Shown here: piece after piece, positions 58,788 through 64,000 of the stretch | How the letters are laid out: each line of letters starts with the position of its first letter | Numbering within the stretch: position 1 is the stretch's first letter | Assembly: GCF_017355915.2 (NCBI RefSeq) | Contig: NZ_JAFEUV020000002.1 | Span: 496,001-560,000 of the forward strand | Direction of reading: 5' to 3' | Length of the DNA: 64,000 nt | Source: Telluribacter roseus | GTDB lineage: Bacteria; Bacteroidota; Bacteroidia; Cytophagales; Spirosomataceae | Program-made: the position numbers and the translations under genes | The notes under the pieces: generated by a model | Seen by the model: the letters and a program-made list of their open reading frames with translations, nothing else | Databases searched by the model: none | Told to the model about the DNA's origin: nothing

Positions 58788-61700
58788 TTAGAAGGAGAAG
58801 GAGAGGTTCATACCCAGGCTGCGTGAGCTGGGGAGTTCGCCGTATCCAAATCCCTGCGCGTTGCCACCCTTGGAGTCAAACTCGGGGTCCACATGGGGCG
58901 TATTCTTGAAGATCATCAGGACATTGCGGCCGACCAGAGATACCTTGGCTGACTGCAGGTGGATCTTCTTGAGTAGAGCAGACGGAATGTTATAGCCTAG
59001 TGAAAGCTCACGCAGTTTTACGTAGCTGGCGTCAAAGATGCCCGCTTCGTGGTAGTTGCGTGGGTTATTGAAGCCGTACAGCTGGTTGGCTGTTACGATG
59101 ATGTCGTTAGATACATAGCTCACATTTCCGTCAGCACCGGTGATCGCACGTACACCTTGTCCGATTACCCCTTCCTCACGACCCAGGGCTGTTTCGGCGT
59201 ACTGGCCGGTCCAGCGACCGGTACCGGTACCTTCGTCATAGATATCACCACCCATACGTACGTCTACCAGTGCGGTCAGGGTAAGTCCTTTGTAGCTGAA
59301 TGTGTTCAGCAGACCGCCGGTCCAGTCGGGCTGGATGTTACCCAGGATCTGCTGGGTGGCCTGGCGTATAGGCAGACCATTGTCACCGTACACAACCTGT
59401 CCGTCCGGACTACGCTGGAATGCCACTCCGTAGAAGGTACCGTAGGGCTGTCCTACGCGGGCTTCCATAGTCATACCGCGCTGCGAAGCCAGGATGTAGG
59501 TAGTGAGGCCTTCGGCCAGCTCTTCCACCTTATTGCGGTTGCGGGCAAAGTTCATCGATACATCCCAGGTGAAGCCGTTATCGAGCTTCAGAGGAGTACC
59601 CGACAGGCTGATCTCTAGCCCTTTGTTGGTGATCTGTCCGGCGTTCAGGATACGACGGTCGTAGCCACTGGCTTTCGAGATCTCAACACCCAGGATCTGG
59701 TTGCGGGTAGTCTGCTCATAGTAGGTTACATCCAGACCCACTTTGCCACGCAGGAAGCGCAGGTCGGCTCCGAATTCAAGTCCGGTTGTGATCTCAGGCT
59801 TCAGACCTGAGTTGGCGATGGAGATGCTCTCGGCAAATTTGGGAAGTGAACCATTCCATGATCCCGAAGAGGTAAAGGTTTGGGCCAACTGGTACGGATC
59901 GGCATCATTACCTACCTGAGCGTAGCTGGCGCGAACCTTACCGAAGGTCAGGATGTCGCTCTGTACGTTGAGCAGGTCAGTGACTACGGCGCTGAGTGAG
60001 GCCGATGGGTAGAAGTACGAGCGGGCATTGCTGGGCAGGGTACTTGACCAGTCGTTACGGGCAGTCAGGTCCAGGAACACCATGTTGCGCCAGCCAAAGT
60101 TAGCCGCAGCGAACAAGCTCTGTACTTTTGACTTTTGGATCATGCTTTCGATCGTATTCCGGCTGGGTACTGAGTTACCCGCGTTGTAAATACCATCTAC
60201 CACCATTTCACCTACGTTGAAGTAGTTACGCTTGTAGTAGTTGGTCCGGTCGATACCACCTACCTGAATGTTCGTGCTGATATCCGGGATGAGCTCCTTA
60301 TTGAAGGTCAGGATAAAGTCGTGGTTGGTCTCCTGACGGCGCAGTACTTCTTCGTTGAAGCTACCGGGTGTACGGTTACCGTTTCTGACCCGGTCAAAGT
60401 TGGTTACGTTGATGCGGGTATCGCTCCACACGTCGGTACCTGAGCGTACCATCAGGCTGAGCGAAGGCAGGATCTTGTAGTTAAGGGCGATGTTACCCAG
60501 CAGACGGTCCTTGTCGTTACCGTACGGCAACTTGCGGGCCGTGTAGTACGGGTTGGTAAAGAAGGTGTGCTGCCAGTTTGGTGGACTGTTATCGGCGGGT
60601 TTACCAGCCAGGGCGCGCTGAATGTGTACGTCCTGGTAGTCTTCGTAGTTGCGGATCTGCTCCCACGACGTGTGGCGATGGGCCCAGATAAACTGCTGAC
60701 CCGAGGTAAAGCTACGGTTGGTAGCACCCGACTTAATATATTCACCAGCTACGGTTACGCTCAGATTCTTGGTCAGGTTGTAGCCCGAGTTGAGGCGGAA
60801 GTTGGTACGGTGGAAGTCGTTGTAGTACATGATACCCTTCTGATCCACGCGGGCCAGCGACATCCGGAAGAAGCCTTTGTCATTGCCACCTGACAAGGCC
60901 AGGCTATTGTTGATCGTCTGACCGGTAGCCCAGTACTCTTCCCAGTTATTAGGCTGAGGCGTAAGTGGAGCTACTTCGGTACCCGACCACCAGTGGCGCA
61001 CCAGACGTCCGTCCATAGGGGCTCCCCAGCTTTCGTCGGTACCTTCTGAGCCAGCCAGTGGGTACTTGGAGTCATATACCGCGCGGTACTGCTGCGCTTC
61101 GAGAGGATCAGTGATAGAGCCACTCCATCCGTCGGTATACCAGGTGCGGTAGCCATTACCACCGCCGTAGGTGTTCTGGAAGTTGGGCTTGATCCAGGGG
61201 CGCTCAAAGGTTACGTTGGAGTTGAAGTCAACCCCCAGGCCTTTGGTACCCTGTCCGGTTTTGGTAGTAATCAGGATTACCCCGTTAGCTGCACGCGATC
61301 CGTAAAGAGCCGCCGCGTTGGGTCCTTTCAGTACCGACATCTCTTTGATGTCATCGGGATTTATTTCGGAGATACCACCACCCATCTGGTTGCTGCCGCT
61401 CTGCTGCATGGGTACTCCATCTATAACTACCAGGGGCTGGTTATTGCCTGAAACCGACGACGCACCGCGGATTTGAATGGTAGAGCCACTACCCGGACCC
61501 CCGTTGGACTGAATACGCAGACCGGCGATTTTGCCCGAAAGTCCGTTGGCTACGTTGGTAGAGCGTGATTCGGTGAGGCTGCTTCCTTTTATTTCCTGTA
61601 CGGTATAACCCAGTGCTTTTTTCTCGCGCTCAATACCAAAGGCCGTTACTACTACCTCAGCCAGCTGACGGGTATCGGCGTTCAGTTTTATATCAAAATT

Positions 61701-61964
61701 TGTTTTACCACCAATAGGTACTTCCTGCGACAGGTACCCTACAAATGAAAAAACGAGTATGCCGTCATCAGGGACGGTAATTTTGAAGTTTCCATCAGCG
61801 TCAGTGTTGGTACCGACATTGGTGCCCTTGAAAATAACAGAAGCACCCGGAAGGCCGAGTCCATCCTCGGCGGCTGTAATTTTACCAGTCAGCTGGCGCA
61901 CCTGGGCCATGCTCAATGTAGAACAAAGACAGCCCCATATCAAAACGAGTAGAGTTTTTCTCAT
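58788..61964 (-). CDS. SusC/RagA-type TonB-linked outer membrane receptor
   Basis: A 1058-residue SusC-like receptor with a signal peptide (cleavage near SMAQ). Residues about 21-105 are a carboxypeptidase-regulatory-like sandwich (AAEDGLGLPGASVIFKGTNVG). The plug domain covers about 115-235 (SSVSGNNQPLVVIDGVPM, DIKEMSVLKGPNAAALYGSR, NGVILITTKTG). The barrel fills the rest, ending SRSLGMNLSFSF with the terminal aromatic residue. It imports a substrate by TonB. The downstream genes point to a nitrogen-containing compound rather than a polysaccharide, as no glycosidase or anti-sigma gene is in the unit. Confidence 0.95.
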   Translation of the reverse strand: MRKTLLVLIWGCLCSTLSMAQVRQLTGKITAAEDGLGLPGASVIFKGTNVGTNTDADGNFKITVPDDGILVFSFVGYLSQEVPIGGKTNFDIKLNADTRQLAEVVVTAFGIEREKKALGYTVQEIKGSSLTESRSTNVANGLSGKIAGLRIQSNGGPGSGSTIQIRGASSVSGNNQPLVVIDGVPMQQSGSNQMGGGISEINPDDIKEMSVLKGPNAAALYGSRAANGVILITTKTGQGTKGLGVDFNSNVTFERPWIKPNFQNTYGGGNGYRTWYTDGWSGSITDPLEAQQYRAVYDSKYPLAGSEGTDESWGAPMDGRLVRHWWSGTEVAPLTPQPNNWEEYWATGQTINNSLALSGGNDKGFFRMSLARVDQKGIMYYNDFHRTNFRLNSGYNLTKNLSVTVAGEYIKSGATNRSFTSGQQFIWAHRHTSWEQIRNYEDYQDVHIQRALAGKPADNSPPNWQHTFFTNPYYTARKLPYGNDKDRLLGNIALNYKILPSLSLMVRSGTDVWSDTRINVTNFDRVRNGNRTPGSFNEEVLRRQETNHDFILTFNKELIPDISTNIQVGGIDRTNYYKRNYFNVGEMVVDGIYNAGNSVPSRNTIESMIQKSKVQSLFAAANFGWRNMVFLDLTARNDWSSTLPSNARSYFYPSASLSAVVTDLLNVQSDILTFGKVRASYAQVGNDADPYQLAQTFTSSGSWNGSLPKFAESISIANSGLKPEITTGLEFGADLRFLRGKVGLDVTYYEQTTRNQILGVEISKASGYDRRILNAGQITNKGLEISLSGTPLKLDNGFTWDVSMNFARNRNKVEELAEGLTTYILASQRGMTMEARVGQPYGTFYGVAFQRSPDGQVVYGDNGLPIRQATQQILGNIQPDWTGGLLNTFSYKGLTLTALVDVRMGGDIYDEGTGTGRWTGQYAETALGREEGVIGQGVRAITGADGNVSYVSNDIIVTANQLYGFNNPRNYHEAGIFDASYVKLRELSLGYNIPSALLKKIHLQSAKVSLVGRNVLMIFKNTPHVDPEFDSKGGNAQGFGYGELPSSRSLGMNLSFSF

Positions 61965-62397
61965 GGGAAGTTTCCGGTTAATGAATGATTAGGTTAGTAG
62001 ATCGAGAACAGGCATTCAAAAAGGTTATGGCTGCGACAGATTGACACGTTCATGGGCCGCACACACTGGCGTGCAACCGCCACAGCCATAATCCTACTAG
62101 TTTGCTTTTCCGGAAAGCAATACCCTCTTGCGAGGACGATCAGCGCGGTAGAGCAGACCTTTGGGACAAAGAATCCCCTGCGTCAACGAAAGCTGTTCGT
62201 CCACGTTTTCAGGCTCTGGATGTTTGAGTTATTAATGTTTTTCTAAATAAGATTCGGATACGCTGGTAGGGTGATTTTCCCATTCATTCTGCCTTGCAAA
62301 ATGATACTCACGTTCCGACTCTTTTTTATCTGCGAATGCTTCAAGTGCGGCTGGAAACATCCGTTGGTCTAGGAGTCGATTATCTTAAATGACATAT
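61965..62397 (-). other. Long structured leader of the susC transcript
   Basis: The region between the promoter and the SusC ATG can form several stems. An 11-base pair match with one mismatch (62134-62144 with 62192-62202) encloses a GCAG/CTGC and CTTTG/CAAAG hairpin. A 9-bp stem (62025-62033 with 62083-62091) encloses TGGCG/CGCCA. A 7-bp TTGCTTT/AAAGCAA hairpin is at 62101-62120. No known riboswitch consensus was recognised, and no protein is credible here. Confidence 0.45.
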
Positions 62398-62428
62398 CAA
62401 AGATATTGTTAAAATGATATGATGCAAA
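62398..62428 (-). promoter_or_regulatory. Consensus promoter of the susC unit
   Basis: On minus, TTTG (62425-62428), a 19-base spacer, then TATCTTTG (62398-62405). This is a full match to the phylum consensus. It would start RNA near 62391, giving a leader of about 430 bases. Confidence 0.65.
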
Positions 62429-63080
62429 ATTATAGAGCGGAAATTTTCAATTTTTTGCAATAAAAAGTGGTAGTTAAATAATTAGCCGAAATTAAATTGT
62501 ATTTAATCTATAATAACTTTTGTAAAACCCACTGATAGGGCAAATTATTGTAAGCTGCTTTGCTTGAGAGATCTGAGCGCAGGCGTTCGTTATTTCTTTA
62601 GTTATTACTATAAAAGGTTTGATAAGTCATGAAAAAGGCTGTTACAGAGCCTGTTATGGTCACTCTATCAATAGTTGGTTAGGACGGGGTGTCATCTATG
62701 GGCAGGTTCTTATGGAGATGGAGCTACTAAGAGTAGTACAGGTGTGAATTTTTGGAGTAATGGCCTATAAAATTGCAGACAGGTCGAAAGTAAGTTTATC
62801 TTTTAATGTATATAGATGAAATAATGAGCGAAAAGATGAAAATAGGTTTATTTCAAAACAGGTACGTAGGTAATGTTTAACTATAAATAGTACAATTATC
62901 GTGGAGTGATAGTAGAAACTAACTATAAGCTATATACGCATAATGAAAAGTAGCTATGCGTATGTCAATAACTGGGAAAGCACTATCCGGTAAGGGTAAT
63001 TACAGGCTCTAGAACGACCACTGGTACCTTCACAACAGCTGGTGCCTGGCGGTGATTCATCGGCGGGAGTAACAGGTATG
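62429..63080. other. AT-rich intergenic stretch
   Basis: About 650 bases between the divergent SusC and PSCyt1 units. I see no gene, RNA or repeat that I can support. Confidence 0.4.
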
Positions 63081-63088
63081 TACCTTTG
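63081..63088 (+). promoter_or_regulatory. Possible promoter -7 box of the PSCyt1 gene
   Basis: TACCTTTG matches TAnnTTTG, 114 bases before the ATG at 63203. No -33 TTG is at the right distance. Confidence 0.35.
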
Positions 63089-63202
63089 ATCTTTCCTCTG
63101 CTTTTATGATTAAGAAAAGGTTAAGCTGTACTTTATGTATAGTAGGGGCAAGGTAGCTTCTACCACGTCCTGATTAGAGTACTTTCTACTACCTATTGCT
63201 GC

Positions 63203-64000
63203 ATGGCAAAGCTGATAGCAACGAATAAATGGATATTCCTTCTGGGAGTAGCAGTAGTCATACTGCTATCGTCCTTTTCGTGGCTGAGCCTTTTTGAAGA
63301 GCAGGTAGATTATAACAAGGACGTAAAACCCATCCTGAACAAGCACTGCATGGGCTGCCATGGTGGGGTAAAGAAGGCGGGCAATGTGAGCTTCCTGTTT
63401 GAGGAAGAGATTATCCAGCCGGGCAAGTCAGGCAAACGCCCCGTGGTACCCGGTGATGCCGAGGGTAGTGAGATGATCCGCCGTATCCTGAGCGATGATC
63501 CCGACGAGCGTATGCCTAAGGATGGCCCGCCACTAACTGAGCAGGAGGTAGAGGTACTCCGTAAATGGATAGACCAGGGAGCCCAATGGGGCAACCACTG
63601 GGCCTATGAGCGGGTTAAGCGCCCCGAAGTACCTGGGAGCGGCGGTCTGTTGGCTAGCCTGAATCTATTTGGAGATAAAGATTGGGTTAAAAATGAAATA
63701 GACCATTTTGTCCGGCAAAAGCTAGACGAAAAGGGGCTGGAACCGGCCACGGAAGCCGACCGGGCCACCCTCATCCGTCGGGTGAGTCTGGACCTGACGG
63801 GGCTACCGCCTACAGAAGAAGAAGTAACAGCCTTTATAAATGACCCTTCACCTGATGCGTACGAAAAGGTAGTGGACCGGCTGCTGGCTTCACCGGCCTT
63901 CGGCGAACGCTGGGCAGCTATGTGGATGGATCTGGCCCGCTACGCCGATACCAAAGGCTACGAGCGCGACCCCGGCCGGACCATCTGGCGCTATCGCGAT
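63203..64000 (+). CDS. PSCyt1/DUF1549 protein, N-terminal part
   Basis: The first 266 codons of a larger gene cut by the window edge. A membrane helix (about 10-27) is followed by a planctomycete-type cytochrome c domain with heme site CMGCH in ILNKHCMGCHGG, GDAEGSEMIRRILSDDPDERMP with the possible axial Met, and LRKWIDQGAQWGNHWAY. DUF1549 begins about residue 165 (IDHFVRQKLDEKGLEPATEAD, RRVSLDLTGLPPTEEEV, FGERWAAMWMDLARYADT). In the family a DUF1553 domain follows. Such proteins are surface or periplasmic and often adjoin DUF1501 genes. Their chemistry is not settled. Confidence 0.93.
   Translation, partial: MAKLIATNKWIFLLGVAVVILLSSFSWLSLFEEQVDYNKDVKPILNKHCMGCHGGVKKAGNVSFLFEEEIIQPGKSGKRPVVPGDAEGSEMIRRILSDDPDERMPKDGPPLTEQEVEVLRKWIDQGAQWGNHWAYERVKRPEVPGSGGLLASLNLFGDKDWVKNEIDHFVRQKLDEKGLEPATEADRATLIRRVSLDLTGLPPTEEEVTAFINDPSPDAYEKVVDRLLASPAFGERWAAMWMDLARYADTKGYERDPGRTIWRYRD

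Noticed and set aside
62131-62202. tRNA-like stretch containing GCGGTAGAGC and a CTTTG/CAAAG hairpin
   Set aside because: The D-stem halves do not pair, there is no T-arm complement and the acceptor ends do not match, so it is not a tRNA. The pairing is better explained as part of the susC leader.
62052-62246. 64-codon open frame on plus inside the leader of susC
   Set aside because: It lies opposite structured leader RNA, has no family character and no good start context.
1-64000. CRISPR array, prophage, insertion sequence or integrative element
   Set aside because: No regular repeat-spacer pattern, no Cas, transposase, integrase or phage structural gene and no flanking tRNA were seen.

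Overview
This window reads as a chromosomal segment of a Bacteroidota bacterium, most likely an aerobic member of the Cytophagales. The grounds are a SusC/SusD pair, a PorZ-type protein with a type IX secretion (T9SS) C-terminal domain, a tricorn-like S41 protease, many exported lipoproteins, planctomycete-type cytochrome proteins (PSCyt1/DUF1549), and intergenic promoters of the Bacteroidota form TTG/TTTG-N18/19-TAnnTTTG. I cannot name the genus. No rRNA, tRNA, CRISPR array, transposase, integrase or phage gene was recognised.

Layout. 1-3192 (minus): an exported dehydrogenase-like propeller protein cut by the window edge, a DUF1080-like/PA14 protein and an exported double NIPSNAP protein. 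3698-12334 (mostly plus): an orphan acyl carrier protein, exported RidA, gcvT, comB, a secreted protein with three tandem repeats, a Crp/Fnr regulator, yjbQ overlapping porZ, and udk. 12600-18462: an NTF2-like lipoprotein, a GH13 lipoprotein and a Tat-exported Nif3-like protein on minus, then a TonB-dependent-type outer membrane barrel on plus. 18474-25243: a molybdenum cofactor cluster (moaA, a moaC-mogA/moaB fusion, moaE, moaD, moeA and divergent moeB-rhodanese). In it, moaA is flanked on both sides by a HEPN/minimal-nucleotidyltransferase pair, the type VII toxin-antitoxin architecture.

25763-31958: lytic transglycosylase, giant tricorn-like protease, cyclophilin and a Fic protein, separated by clear intrinsic terminators. 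32016-46159: mixed housekeeping and accessory genes, including a Na+/sugar symporter, a peptidase MA-like protein, an FAD amine oxidase-like protein, cupin, a second Crp/Fnr regulator, SDRs, lipocalin, PlsC-like acyltransferase, purH, cytochrome P450, a CBS pair and small membrane proteins. 46316-51629: GH2 glycosidase, cytidine deaminase carrying an in-frame repeat insertion, a CDGSH/Mdr iron-sulfur protein, a metzincin-like lipoprotein and a PIG-L deacetylase. 51730-61964 (minus): an AT-rich orphan lipoprotein, a MetX-like hydrolase, an exported stand-alone Hint-domain protein, an AEC permease, a Tat-exported HisC-like aminotransferase, a small lipoprotein, SusD and SusC. The SusC gene is preceded by a good promoter and a roughly 430-nt leader that can form long stems. 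63203-64000 begins a PSCyt1/DUF1549 protein.

The points I would look at first are the paired HEPN/MNT modules around moaA, the structured susC leader with its unusual downstream set (Tat aminotransferase, permease, Hint protein), the palindromic repeat inside cytidine deaminase, and the three-repeat secreted protein. All functional statements come from reading motifs by eye. No database search was run.
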